Source: 0-14-0-80-60-11 sp049322355
GTDB lineage: Bacteria > Desulfobacterota > Desulfobaccia > Desulfobaccales > 0-14-0-80-60-11
Assembly (NCBI GenBank): GCA_049322355.1
Contig: JBMORG010000025.1
Location: 62,001 to 126,000 of the forward strand
DNA length: 64,000 nt
Direction of reading: 5' to 3'
The notes under the pieces were generated by a model. It had not been told where the DNA came from. It worked only from the letters and a program-made list of their open reading frames with translations, and did no database searches. A program made the position numbers and the translations under genes. Below, in pieces: positions 8,418 to 16,993 of this stretch (positions are counted from its first letter, which is position 1; each line of letters starts with the position of its first letter).

Positions 8418-9119
8418 ATGGCTAATTTTTTTAATTTTTACGATCCTCTGGAAAAACGCTATGTCTTCAACAGCTTCCTGGTGGTGGTGGGACTGGTGGA
8501 GGTTCTCATTCTAGTTTTCACTCTCATCTGGCAGATGGATGAAGGCATCTTCACCGAACATCCCCAGACCATCCCATTCCCCTGGGGGCCGTACCTGCTG
8601 GCCGCGTTCGTCTCGCCCATCGCTTTGCTCTTTCTTTTCGGCGTCGTTATTCAGGGCTTCGACCTTTTATGCCGGGATGCCCCCTCGCCCACCCCTGGCG
8701 CCTCCCCAGGGAAATGGGGCGCCCGTTTCTGGCGGATACGCTATCTTCTGGGACTCCTGGCCTTCACGGCCATCCTGGTGTTTGTTCTGCGGGGCCGGGC
8801 GGCGCTGTCGCTTGTGGCCGGGGCCATCAAGTTTACCGGCCTGGGGGGGGCCTATGTCCTCATTGTCCTGATGGCCTTGGCCATCCTGTATCTGCCGCTG
8901 CGCCTCTGGCTGCGCTACCGCCTCCAGAAAAAGGCCATGGAATATCAATACCTCCTTACTTTGGCCGAGCGCCATGGGGTGGTGGTGGTGGACCCAAAAC
9001 TCCATCCGGAGTTGGCCGCAAAGTTGGAGGAGAAAAAAAAATTAGCTGCGCCAGCCGTAACCCTCCTGACTTCTCCAGATTTTTCTGAAGATCCCAGCCC
9101 CGATAAATCGGACTTGTGA
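8418..9119 (+). CDS. Conserved-looking multi-span membrane protein, unknown function
   Basis: 233 residues with about four hydrophobic spans (roughly 18-38, 57-80, 108-126 and 134-158), then a soluble tail rich in Lys, Glu and Pro. No domain is recognised. It starts 34 bases after the MauE-like gene and shares its orientation, so it is probably the last gene of that membrane cluster. The ATG at 8418 has no clear ribosome binding site; coupling to the preceding gene may compensate. High G+C coding pattern and a single long frame support it as real. Confidence 0.7.
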   Translation: MANFFNFYDPLEKRYVFNSFLVVVGLVEVLILVFTLIWQMDEGIFTEHPQTIPFPWGPYLLAAFVSPIALLFLFGVVIQGFDLLCRDAPSPTPGASPGKWGARFWRIRYLLGLLAFTAILVFVLRGRAALSLVAGAIKFTGLGGAYVLIVLMALAILYLPLRLWLRYRLQKKAMEYQYLLTLAERHGVVVVDPKLHPELAAKLEEKKKLAAPAVTLLTSPDFSEDPSPDKSDL

Positions 9120-9158
9120 AATTTTTCCTTTACAGCCGGTGCCATTCTAGGGTATTAA

Positions 9159-9187
9159 TTGACATTCAGCTAATGGATTTTTAATAG
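9159..9187 (+). promoter_or_regulatory. Candidate promoter for the pyrophosphatase gene
   Basis: A perfect TTGACA (9159-9164) is followed by TTTAATAG; TTTAAT (9180-9185) gives 15-base spacing and TAATAG (9182-9187) gives 17. The leader to the ATG is about 100 bases and includes an imperfect GTTAAC/GGTAAC hairpin. No known riboswitch was recognised in it. Confidence 0.6.
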
Positions 9188-9292
9188 ACTCGGGATAGGC
9201 TAGGGGAGGTGATGCGCAGTTAACTTCGGAGTTTTGGTAACGACCTTAAACCTTTAAGGAAATCATTACTTTATAGGAGGGAAGCGGACGGT

Positions 9293-11356
9293 ATGGATAT
9301 TATGACTTTTGCATTGATTTGTGGCGCGGTGGGCGTGGCCTATGGCCTGTTCACCACCACCTGGGTCCTGAAACAGGACGCCGGCAACCCCCGGATGCAG
9401 GAAATCTCTGCGGCGGTGCGGGAAGGCGCCAATGCCTTCTTGAACCGGCAGTATAAGACTGTCGCCATGGTGGGTGCGGTGGTCTTCGTGCTGCTGTTTG
9501 GTTTGGGCAAATACACCGCCATCGGCTTTGTCATCGGCGCTGCGGGTTCGGCCCTGGCCGGTTACGTCGGCATGTACGTGTCGGTGCGGAGCAACGTGCG
9601 CACCGCGCAAGCAGCTTTCACCAGCATGGCTCACGCCCTGAAGGTGGCCTTCCGGGGCGGTTCCGTCACCGGCTTGCTGGTAGTAGGTCTGGCTCTGCTT
9701 TCCGTGGCCGGCTACTACAAGTTCTTGATGGCTGTTGACCCCAAGGAAGCCATGCACGCCCTCATCGGTCTCGGTTTCGGTTGCTCTCTGGTGTCCGTGT
9801 TTGCCCGGTTGGGCGGCGGCATCTACACCAAGGCCGCGGACGTGGGCGCCGACCTGGTAGGTAAGGTCGAAGCCGGCATCCCCGAAGACGATCCCCGCAA
9901 CCCCGCGGTTATCGCGGACAACGTCGGCGACAACGTGGGCGACTGCGCCGGTATGGCCGCCGACCTTTACGAGACCTATGTCGTGACCGTCGTGGCCGCT
10001 ATGCTGTTGGCCTACACCATCTACGGCGCTGGCTCCAATGCCATCTTATTCCCCATGGTCATCGGCGGCGTCTCCATCATCGCCTCGGTCATCGGCACCT
10101 ACTTCGTCAAACTGGGTAAAGGCGAATACGTCATGGGCGCCCTTTACAAGGGCCTCATTGTCTCCGCGGTCCTGGCTATCATCGCCTTCTATCCCCTGGC
10201 CGGTAAGTTTATGGCCGGCGTGGCCGCTAAAGGAGCCGCGAAAGGCGCTGCCGGTCACGTGATTCCGCCCTTTAACATCTTCCTGCTGGCGGTCATCGGT
10301 GTGGCCCTCACCGGCCTCATCGTGGCCATCACCGAGTACTTCACCTCCAAGAGCTTCACCCCGGTTAAGTCCATTGCCCTGGCCTCCACCACCGGCCACG
10401 GCACCAACGTCATCCAGGGTCTGGCTATCTCCATGAAATCCACCGGCGCCCCGGTTATCGTTATCGTGGCGGCTATCTTGGCGGCCTTCCATCTAGGCGG
10501 CGGTCTGGCCAACCCCGGCACCGGCCTCTACGCCATTGCGCTGACCGCGGTGGCCATGCTCTCCATGACCGGTATCGTGGTGGCCATTGACTCCTACGGG
10601 CCCATCACCGACAACGCCGGCGGCATCGCTGAAATGGCCGAATTGCCCGAAGACATCCGGAACATCACCGATCCTCTGGATGCGGTGGGCAACACCACCA
10701 AGGCCGTCACCAAGGGTTACGCCATCGGCTCCGCCGGTCTGGCCGCCTTGGTGCTCTTCGCCGAGTACTCCCGGTCCTTCCCCGGCGCCATGACCTTTGA
10801 CCTCTCCGACCCCCGGGTCCTCGCCGGTCTGTTCATCGGCGGTCTGCTGCCCTACTTCTTCGGCGCCCTCTGCATGGAAGCCGTAGGTAAGGCCGCCGGC
10901 GGCGTGGTCGAGGAAGTGCGCCGTCAGTTCCGGGAAATCCCCGGCATCATGGAAGGCACCGGCAAGCCCGAATACGGCACCTGCGTGGACATCGTCACCA
11001 AGAGCGCTCTGCGCCAGATGATGGTTCCGGCCCTGATCCCGGTTCTGTCCCCCATCATCGTGGGCTTCATCCCCGGCTTGGGTCCCGTTGCCCTGGGCGG
11101 CATGCTCATCGGCTCCATCGTCACCGGTCTGTTCCTGGCCATTGCCATGACCTCCGGCGGCGGCGCCTGGGATAACGCCAAGAAGGCCATCGAAGACGGC
11201 CTCTACGGCGGCAAAGGCTCTGACGCTCACAAAGCCGCGGTCACCGGCGACACCGTAGGCGACCCCTACAAAGACACTGCCGGCCCCGCCATCAACCCCA
11301 TGATCAAGGTCGTCAACATCGTGGCCCTGTTGATCGTGCCGCTGCTGACCAAGTAA
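9293..11356 (+). CDS. hppA: Membrane-bound proton-translocating pyrophosphatase
   Basis: 687 residues with the full H+-PPase architecture of about 16 membrane helices. Catalytic loops are visible: GGGIYTKAADVGADLVGKVE, DNVGDNVGDCAGMAADLYE and, near the C-terminus, GDTVGDPYKDTAGPAINP. The enzyme hydrolyses cytosolic pyrophosphate and pumps protons, recovering energy from biosynthetic or sulfate-activation PPi. The GNTTKAVTKG segment has Lys where potassium-dependent enzymes have Ala, pointing to the K+-independent H+-pumping class. AGGAGG (9275-9280) lies 12 bases before the ATG, a long spacing; the second in-frame ATG at 9302 is possible. It has its own promoter and a strong terminator, so it is monocistronic. 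Confidence 0.97.
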   Translation: MDIMTFALICGAVGVAYGLFTTTWVLKQDAGNPRMQEISAAVREGANAFLNRQYKTVAMVGAVVFVLLFGLGKYTAIGFVIGAAGSALAGYVGMYVSVRSNVRTAQAAFTSMAHALKVAFRGGSVTGLLVVGLALLSVAGYYKFLMAVDPKEAMHALIGLGFGCSLVSVFARLGGGIYTKAADVGADLVGKVEAGIPEDDPRNPAVIADNVGDNVGDCAGMAADLYETYVVTVVAAMLLAYTIYGAGSNAILFPMVIGGVSIIASVIGTYFVKLGKGEYVMGALYKGLIVSAVLAIIAFYPLAGKFMAGVAAKGAAKGAAGHVIPPFNIFLLAVIGVALTGLIVAITEYFTSKSFTPVKSIALASTTGHGTNVIQGLAISMKSTGAPVIVIVAAILAAFHLGGGLANPGTGLYAIALTAVAMLSMTGIVVAIDSYGPITDNAGGIAEMAELPEDIRNITDPLDAVGNTTKAVTKGYAIGSAGLAALVLFAEYSRSFPGAMTFDLSDPRVLAGLFIGGLLPYFFGALCMEAVGKAAGGVVEEVRRQFREIPGIMEGTGKPEYGTCVDIVTKSALRQMMVPALIPVLSPIIVGFIPGLGPVALGGMLIGSIVTGLFLAIAMTSGGGAWDNAKKAIEDGLYGGKGSDAHKAAVTGDTVGDPYKDTAGPAINPMIKVVNIVALLIVPLLTK

Positions 11357-11391
11357 AATAAGCCTCACACCAAGGCGCTGAGGCGCCAGGC

Positions 11392-11424
11392 AAGGCCGGT
11401 CCTTTTTGAGGACCGGCCTTTTTT
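11392..11424 (+). terminator. hppA: Rho-independent terminator after hppA
   Basis: An 11-bp perfect stem (11392-11402 with 11410-11420, AAGGCCGGTCC) with a 7-base loop is followed by TTTTC. It starts 36 bases after the hppA stop codon. Confidence 0.92.
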
Positions 11425-11429
11425 CTTGG

Positions 11430-11533
11430 GGCGTCTTCTCTTTGCGCCTCTGCGTCTTTGCGTGAGAAATTAATTTATAATGTCTGGTGCTTATGGTAAA
11501 TCATAAGAAACTCGGCATCTTTGCGTGAGAAAA
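11430..11533. repeat. Family A repeat fragments upstream of the GxxExxY gene
   Basis: CTTTGCGCCTCTGCGTCTTTGCGTGAGAA-like sequence (about 11440-11470) and a second CATCTTTGCGTGAGAAAA block (11516-11533) belong to the family of the 98-bp repeats. The second block runs directly into the ATG of the next gene, so its GTGAGA may act as the ribosome binding site. Confidence 0.65.
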
Positions 11534-11914
11534 ATGCACGAAAATGAAATTGCCAGACTGATTGTGGATGCTTCCTATAAAATCCATACCACCTTAGGTC
11601 CTGGTCTTTTAGAGTCGGTTTATGAGTCCGTGCTGTTTTACGAATTGGAGAAACTTGGATTAATAGTAGACCGGCAAGTTCCTATCCCCGTGGTATTTTC
11701 GGAAATTAAGCTTGATGAAGGTTTCCGGGCAGATTTGATCGTAGAAAAGAAAGTCATTGTAGAATTGAAATCCATCGAGAAAGTGGCGCCGGTTCATAAG
11801 AAGCAGCTTCTCACTTATTTGCAGCTGGCGGATAAGCGATTAGGACTGTTGATTAATTTTAACGAAGCGTTGATCAGGAATGGCATTACCCGAATAGTCA
11901 ACCGGCTGGAATAA
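11534..11914 (+). CDS. GxxExxY-family protein (PD-(D/E)XK-like fold)
   Basis: 126 residues, the standard length. The eponymous motif GPGLLESVYE (residues 22-31) is present, followed by a core with acidic residues and Lys (FRADLIVEKKVIVELKS) that fits the PD-(D/E)XK-like nuclease fold predicted for this family. The biochemical function is unknown; genes of this type are common in accessory regions of environmental bacteria. The ATG at 11534 is preferred to the GTG at 11525 because homologues start at MxENEI; the only ribosome-binding-like sequence is GTGAGA from the adjoining repeat. It sits just upstream of the repeat-bracketed methyltransferase and has a lower G+C content than flanking housekeeping genes, suggesting acquisition. 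Confidence 0.85.
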   Translation: MHENEIARLIVDASYKIHTTLGPGLLESVYESVLFYELEKLGLIVDRQVPIPVVFSEIKLDEGFRADLIVEKKVIVELKSIEKVAPVHKKQLLTYLQLADKRLGLLINFNEALIRNGITRIVNRLE

Positions 11915-11978
11915 TAATCTCTCGCCAAGGTGGTAGGTAATTAGCGAGGAGGAACGGGCAAAATTGTGAACTTTTATC

Positions 11979-12076
11979 TCTCGCAAAGACGCCAAGCCGC
12001 CAAGAAAAGAGGGTGCGCACGGCGCACCCTCTTAAATTATCTTTGTATCTTTGTGCCTTTGCGCCTTTGCGAGAGG
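11979..12076 (+). repeat. 98-bp direct repeat, left copy (family A)
   Basis: Identical to 13808-13905 except at two positions (12020 and 12054). The ends are inverted repeats (TCTCGCAAAGACGC and the complement of GCGCCTTTGCGAGA, one mismatch). Inside is a perfect 11-bp inverted repeat AGAGGGTGCGC (12008-12018 with 12022-12032). The structure is MITE-like. The inner hairpin is terminator-like on both strands. Confidence 0.95.
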
Positions 12077-12105
12077 AAATTCTTCATCTTTGCGTGAGGA
12101 GAAAA

Positions 12106-13800
12106 ATGGACGTTTGGAAAAACCAGCTATTTTTCGGGGACAACCTGGATATTCTGCGCAGCGGCCGCATTCCCGTGGGCAGCGTGGACCTGATCTATCT
12201 GGACCCGCCCTTCAACTCCAACGCCACCTACAACATCCTCTTTGCCGAAAAAAGCGGCGAGAAGTCCGCGGCCCAGATCACCGCGTTCGAAGACACCTGG
12301 CACTGGGGGGAGGAGGCCATGGCCGCCTACGACGACGTCATGAAACTGGCCGTCCCCCGTCTGGCCGACCTGCTCCAGGCCCTCCGCGCCTTCCTGGGCC
12401 AAAACGACATGATGGCCTACCTCACCATGATGGCGGTGCGCCTGGTGGAACTCCACCGGGTCCTGAAACCAACGGGGAGCTTGTATCTGCATTGTGACCC
12501 CACCGCGAGTCATTATTTAAAACTTGTAATGGACGCGGTATTCGGACAAAAGAACTTTAGAAACGAAATTTCATGGAAACGTACTTTTGCCCATGGCTCA
12601 TCAAATAGATTCGGGCCATTACATGATATAATTTTCTTTTATTCAAAAAGTGATAGGTTTACTTGGACTAATCCTAAAATCAATCATTCTGATGAGTATA
12701 TATCAAATCATTTTAATCTTATAGAACATGAGAGTGGTCGGGCATTTCAACCAATAACATTAACTGGCGCTGGAGTAAGGAAGGGCGATAGCGGAAAACC
12801 ATGGAGAGGTATCGATCCTTCTGCTGTTAGTAGGCATTGGGCTTTGCCTTCTAATATCATTAATAAATTGGGAATAAAGGGAATAACGACTCAAGAAAAG
12901 TTAGACGGATTAGATGAAGTGGGTAGGATTTATTGGCCGCAGAAAGAAGGCGGCACCCCTCGTTTAAAATTCTTTGCGGATGAACTTGAAGGTGCTGCAA
13001 TTCCAGACATATGGACAGATATTCCTCCGATTTCCGCTCAAGCTGCCGAACGCCTCGGCTACCCCACCCAAAAACCCGAGGCCTTGCTAGAGCGCATCAT
13101 CAAGGCCTCCAGCAATGAAGGCGATATCGTCCTGGACCCCTTCTGCGGCTGCGGCACCACCGTCACCGTGGCCGAGCGCCTGAAACGCCGCTGGCTGGGC
13201 ATCGACATCACCCACCTGGCCATCACCCTCATCAAGAAACGCCTGCACGACACTTTCAAAGAGGAACTGGCCCCCTATGAGGTCATCGGCGAACCCGCGG
13301 ACGTCACGGGGGCCGAAGCCCTGGCCGAGACCAACCGCCACCAGTTCGAGTGGTGGGCCCTGGGGCTGGTGGACGCGGCCCCGGCCCAGGACAAGAAAAA
13401 GGGCGCGGACAAGGGGGTGGACGGGGTCATTTATTTTCGGGACGAGGCCGGGGGGGCATATAAGAAAATCATCGTGCAGGTGAAAAGCGGCCACGTCAAT
13501 GCTCCAATGGTGCGAGACCTGAAAGGCGCGCTGGAACGGGAGAAAGCTGCCATCGGCGCGCTTCTCACCCTCAAGCCCCCCACCAAGGCCATGAAAGAGG
13601 AGGCCGCGGCCGGGGGTTTCTACGTGCCGGAGCACTTCCCCGACCACCGCTTCCCCAAAGTCCAGATTCTTACCATCACCGACCTCTTTGCCGGTAAAAA
13701 ACTGGATTATCCCCGGTGGGCGCCCCCGGAAACCTTCAAGAAGGCCGCCCGCCGCCGCAAAGGCCCTAATGATAAGGAGCGGCAGGGGGAGCTGCTGTGA
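12106..13800 (+). CDS. DNA methyltransferase fused to Mrr-like nuclease domain
   Basis: 564 residues. The N-terminal part is an N4-cytosine/N6-adenine methyltransferase of the beta class: the catalytic motif LDPPFNSN (D33-P34-P35-F36) precedes the AdoMet-binding LDPFCGCGTT (D344). The C-terminal 110 residues hold GVDG (D439) and IVQVK (Q458, K460), the D...QxK signature of Mrr-type restriction nucleases. One chain may therefore both modify and cut DNA, or only recognise methylated sites; this is inferred. The ATG has GAGGAG four bases upstream. The central segment (about 12510-13035) is strikingly A+T rich (16 G+C of 60 at 12601-12660; 44 of 60 at 13141-13200) and likely contains the target-recognition domain. 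The gene is bracketed by 98-bp direct repeats. Confidence 0.92.
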   Translation: MDVWKNQLFFGDNLDILRSGRIPVGSVDLIYLDPPFNSNATYNILFAEKSGEKSAAQITAFEDTWHWGEEAMAAYDDVMKLAVPRLADLLQALRAFLGQNDMMAYLTMMAVRLVELHRVLKPTGSLYLHCDPTASHYLKLVMDAVFGQKNFRNEISWKRTFAHGSSNRFGPLHDIIFFYSKSDRFTWTNPKINHSDEYISNHFNLIEHESGRAFQPITLTGAGVRKGDSGKPWRGIDPSAVSRHWALPSNIINKLGIKGITTQEKLDGLDEVGRIYWPQKEGGTPRLKFFADELEGAAIPDIWTDIPPISAQAAERLGYPTQKPEALLERIIKASSNEGDIVLDPFCGCGTTVTVAERLKRRWLGIDITHLAITLIKKRLHDTFKEELAPYEVIGEPADVTGAEALAETNRHQFEWWALGLVDAAPAQDKKKGADKGVDGVIYFRDEAGGAYKKIIVQVKSGHVNAPMVRDLKGALEREKAAIGALLTLKPPTKAMKEEAAAGGFYVPEHFPDHRFPKVQILTITDLFAGKKLDYPRWAPPETFKKAARRRKGPNDKERQGELL

Positions 13801-13807
13801 ATTTATT

Positions 13808-13905
13808 TCTCGCAAAGACGCCAAGCCGCCAAGAAAAGAGGGTGCGCATGGCGCACCCTCTTAAATTATCTTTGTATCTTTGCGCCTTTGCGCCTTTGCG
13901 AGAGG
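13808..13905 (+). repeat. 98-bp direct repeat, right copy (family A)
   Basis: Differs from 11979-12076 by T for C at 13849 and C for T at 13883; the other 96 bases are the same. It starts seven bases after the methyltransferase stop. The inner hairpin could terminate the methyltransferase transcript. The two copies are 1829 bases apart in the same orientation. Confidence 0.95.
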
Positions 13906-13932
13906 CTATCATTAATTTTGAGTACACCCAGA

Positions 13933-15552
13933 ATGAAAGATAGGATAGACTGGCCTCTCCTGCTGGGTTTGCTCCTGGTAGGGCTGGTGCTGTTTTTCTA
14001 CCAGTTGGGTACAGCGGGCTTGATGGACCCGGACGAAGGCCGCTATGCCGAAATCGCCCGGGAAATGCTGGCCCTGAAAGATTGGCTCATTCCCCACCTC
14101 AACCTGCTGCCTTACCTGGAAAAACCGCCCCTGGTCTATTGGCTAACGGCTGCAAGCTTCAAGGTCTTCGGGGAAAGCGCCGCGGCAGCCCGGCTGCCGG
14201 TGGCGCTAAGCGCCCTGGCGGGGGTGTTCCTGGCCTACGGCCTGGGCCGGGCCCTGTGGGGGCCGGTGGCGGGAGTCCTGGGGGGCTTGGTCCTGGCCAC
14301 CAGCGCCGGCTATGTGGTCCTGGGGCGTATCCTTACCCTGGATATGACTTTCGCCCTCTTCCTCAACCTGGCCATTGGCCTGGGATACCTGGCCCTGAGC
14401 CGGGAGCGCCCCGGACTGTGGCCCTGGGCCTATCTGGCCCTGGCCCTGGCGGTCCTCACCAAGGGACCGGTGGCGCTGGTGCTGGCGGGGCTAATCTGGG
14501 TCATCGGGACTGCGGTGAACCATTGGTCCTGGCGCTCGCTCATTAATATTCGGGGCTGGCTGCTCCTGGCGCTCCTTACCCTGCCGTGGTTTATCGCGGT
14601 GCAGTGGCGCTATCCGGAATTTTTCCGCTTTTTCATTCTGGAGCACCACCTTCTGCGGTTTCTGACCCCGGCCATCCATCCCGAGCCGGTGTACTACTAT
14701 GTTCCCATTCTCCTGGGGCTGCTGCTGCCCTGGACCTGGCTTTTGCCCTGGACCTTAGGGCGCAAAAACCCCTGGCAGGACCCGGACGAGCGTTTCCTGC
14801 TCATCTGGGCCGCAGTGATTGTGGTCTTCTTTTCTCTGTCCCGGGGCAAGCTCGTCCCCTATATTTTGCCGGCGCTCCTACCCCTGGCGCTCGTTGTCGG
14901 TAATAGTCTCGTCGAGCTAGCCGGCCCCGGGCGTCTGTCCTTCAACAGCCGGGTGCTCAAGACCTGCCTCACAATCTGGGCAATCACCGGGGTGGCGCTG
15001 GTGGCCCTTAATTTCTGGCCCCCAGAGCCGTTGACTCGGGCCCTGTCCAGGGCGGGCCTGGCCTCCCCCTATCTCCTCATAGTCTGCCTGATATGGACCT
15101 TAACCCCCCTGGCCGCTCTCCTCTGGCGCCACCTGGGGGCGCTGCTGCTGGGCGCGCTTTTGCTCAGCGCTCTGGTGCCCCTGGGCATAGACCAGGTGAG
15201 CCGGGGGCGCTCGTTTAGAGACCTGGGCCTGGTCCTCAAGCGCGAATGGCGGCCAGACGCGGCGCTGGTGGGGGTGCAGCTTTATTCCCAGGGGCTGAGC
15301 TTTTACAGCGGCCATATCTTTCATCTCATGGGCTGCCGGACGGAACTGGATTTCGGGGAGCGACTGGCCCCGGAAAAAGGCTTATGCCTGGCTGACAAGG
15401 CGTCTTTGCCGGCCTTCACCGCAACGCGCCCAGTGACCTTTTTTTTCCTGAAGAAGGATGACCTGTCCTGGCTGGCCGAAGGTTTGCCGGGCAAATTCCG
15501 GCGGCTGGCCTCGCATAAGGATTGTATTTTGGCAGCCTATGAAGGAAAATAA
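13933..15552 (+). CDS. ArnT-like/GT83 glycosyltransferase
   Basis: 539 residues with about 12 membrane segments. The first periplasmic loop carries DPDEGRYAEIAREML (from residue 32), the acidic catalytic signature of ArnT and dolichyl-phosphate-mannose-type GT-C transferases, followed by PHLNLLPYLEKPPLVYWL. Such enzymes transfer a sugar from a polyprenyl phosphate donor to lipid A, another glycan or protein at the periplasmic face. Donor and acceptor are not predictable here. The ATG at 13933 lacks a clear ribosome binding site; the frame extends upstream into the 98-bp repeat, which is not protein-like. Neighbouring genes for LPS export and UDP-sugars support an envelope role. Confidence 0.87.
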   Translation: MKDRIDWPLLLGLLLVGLVLFFYQLGTAGLMDPDEGRYAEIAREMLALKDWLIPHLNLLPYLEKPPLVYWLTAASFKVFGESAAAARLPVALSALAGVFLAYGLGRALWGPVAGVLGGLVLATSAGYVVLGRILTLDMTFALFLNLAIGLGYLALSRERPGLWPWAYLALALAVLTKGPVALVLAGLIWVIGTAVNHWSWRSLINIRGWLLLALLTLPWFIAVQWRYPEFFRFFILEHHLLRFLTPAIHPEPVYYYVPILLGLLLPWTWLLPWTLGRKNPWQDPDERFLLIWAAVIVVFFSLSRGKLVPYILPALLPLALVVGNSLVELAGPGRLSFNSRVLKTCLTIWAITGVALVALNFWPPEPLTRALSRAGLASPYLLIVCLIWTLTPLAALLWRHLGALLLGALLLSALVPLGIDQVSRGRSFRDLGLVLKREWRPDAALVGVQLYSQGLSFYSGHIFHLMGCRTELDFGERLAPEKGLCLADKASLPAFTATRPVTFFFLKKDDLSWLAEGLPGKFRRLASHKDCILAAYEGK

Positions 15553-15684
15553 ACCACGGGTCTGGGTTCTGGGTTCTGGGAAAACCGGAATCCTTGCTTT
15601 TTTTGTTCAAATCCAACTAACTAAACTGTAACTTAATGATATTTAGATGAATTAACCGAAAACCCTGAACCCGCTTTAAAATCC

Positions 15685-16839
15685 ATGCCCCAAATCCTAT
15701 ACCGTTATTTAGTCCTGGAAATCCTGCCGCCCTTTGGAGTAAGCCTGCTGGGATTTACCGCCATCGTGTTTCTGGGGCGGATGATGAAGGTTACCCAGAT
15801 GATCGTGGTCAAAGGGGTGGGGCTCATCGACGTCCTGAAGACCTGCGTCTTTTTGCTGCCCTATCTCCTGGTGTTCACCCTGCCCATGGCGGCCACGGTG
15901 GGTATCTTGCTGGCCATGACCCGCTTGTCCGTGGACCAGGAAATGACCGCCATGAAGACTGCGGGGTTGAGTTACAGTCAACTGTTACCACCGGTTATGG
16001 GGTTTTCTCTGGCGGTGGGGATGCTGACTCTGGGGCTCACCATGCTGGCCAGCCCTTGGGGACAAGCGGCCACCAAAGATTTGCTCAAGGACGTGGTCAA
16101 GCGCCGGGCCGACCTGGGCATAAAGGAACAGACCTTTAATACTGACTTCAACGGCATGATGCTGTTTGTGAATCAGGTGGCGCCCAAGGGAGGTCACCTG
16201 GAAGGCATTTTCGTATATGACTTCCGGGATTCGGAAAATCCCTTGACTATTTACGCTGAGAATGGGGACCTGAGCTACAACCGGGAGAAGGAAACCATGC
16301 TCATGCAGCTCTATGACGGCCGGGTGATCCGCTGGGGCCAGGAGTCGAACCGTTGGCAGACCTTGGAGTTTAAAACTTATCAACTGCCTTTGGATCTGTT
16401 CAGTTTTACCCTGAAGGGGGCCAAGTCCGAGACGGAGATGTCTTTGGGGGAATTGTGGGGCATCATTGCCAAGGAACCCCGGGGCTCGGACCCCTCGAAC
16501 CGGGCCCTGGTGGAACTGAACCAGCGCTTTGCGTTGCCCGTGGGCGCAGTGCTGCTTTGCTTTATGGCCATGCCGTTGGGCTTGAGTCCGGTGCGCCACG
16601 GCCGCACCTGGGGCCTAGTCCTGGGTCTGGTGGTGTTCCTGGTATATTACGTGATCTTTACGGCCTCCTGGCGCCTGGCAGTCAACGCCCGGATCAATCC
16701 GGCCCTGGCCCCCTGGCTTTCGAATTTCCTGTTCGTCTGGGTGGCCGTCTATCTCTGGTATCGGACCGTACGGGAATTGCCCCTGCTGCCCGCCCGTCTG
16801 CGGCTCCGGGGTTGGCGCCGGCTTTCAGCCGGAAAGTAA
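15685..16839 (+). CDS. LptF/LptG-family LPS export permease
   Basis: 384 residues with the YjgP/YjgQ arrangement: three membrane helices, a large periplasmic beta-jellyroll (about 140-265) and three more helices. The start MPQILYRYLVLEILPPFGVS is typical. LptF and LptG form the inner-membrane dimer that, with the LptB ATPase, extracts lipopolysaccharide toward the outer membrane. Only one copy is here, while most Gram-negatives encode lptF and lptG side by side; a second gene may lie elsewhere. Sequence inspection alone does not separate F from G. It starts 132 bases after the GT83-like gene. Confidence 0.9.
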   Translation: MPQILYRYLVLEILPPFGVSLLGFTAIVFLGRMMKVTQMIVVKGVGLIDVLKTCVFLLPYLLVFTLPMAATVGILLAMTRLSVDQEMTAMKTAGLSYSQLLPPVMGFSLAVGMLTLGLTMLASPWGQAATKDLLKDVVKRRADLGIKEQTFNTDFNGMMLFVNQVAPKGGHLEGIFVYDFRDSENPLTIYAENGDLSYNREKETMLMQLYDGRVIRWGQESNRWQTLEFKTYQLPLDLFSFTLKGAKSETEMSLGELWGIIAKEPRGSDPSNRALVELNQRFALPVGAVLLCFMAMPLGLSPVRHGRTWGLVLGLVVFLVYYVIFTASWRLAVNARINPALAPWLSNFLFVWVAVYLWYRTVRELPLLPARLRLRGWRRLSAGK

Positions 16840-16993
16840 GATATTGAGGGAAGGCTACAAAAATTTTGCAACTTTTTTCTTTTTAAGATGATAGATTGTT
16901 CCGATAAATTGGCCGCAAGGTGAACTTCACGGCTGTTGCCTTGTTTTAAGTGGGTTTATTTCAGGAAATATCAAGAATATAAAAATTTTGACC

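Noticed and set aside
9188..9292. Riboswitch in the hppA leader
   Set aside because: Only one imperfect small hairpin is visible; no known aptamer consensus was recognised.
11979..12076. CRISPR or integron attC interpretation of the 98-bp repeats
   Set aside because: Only two full copies with a whole gene between them, no spacers, no integrase and no attC core sites.
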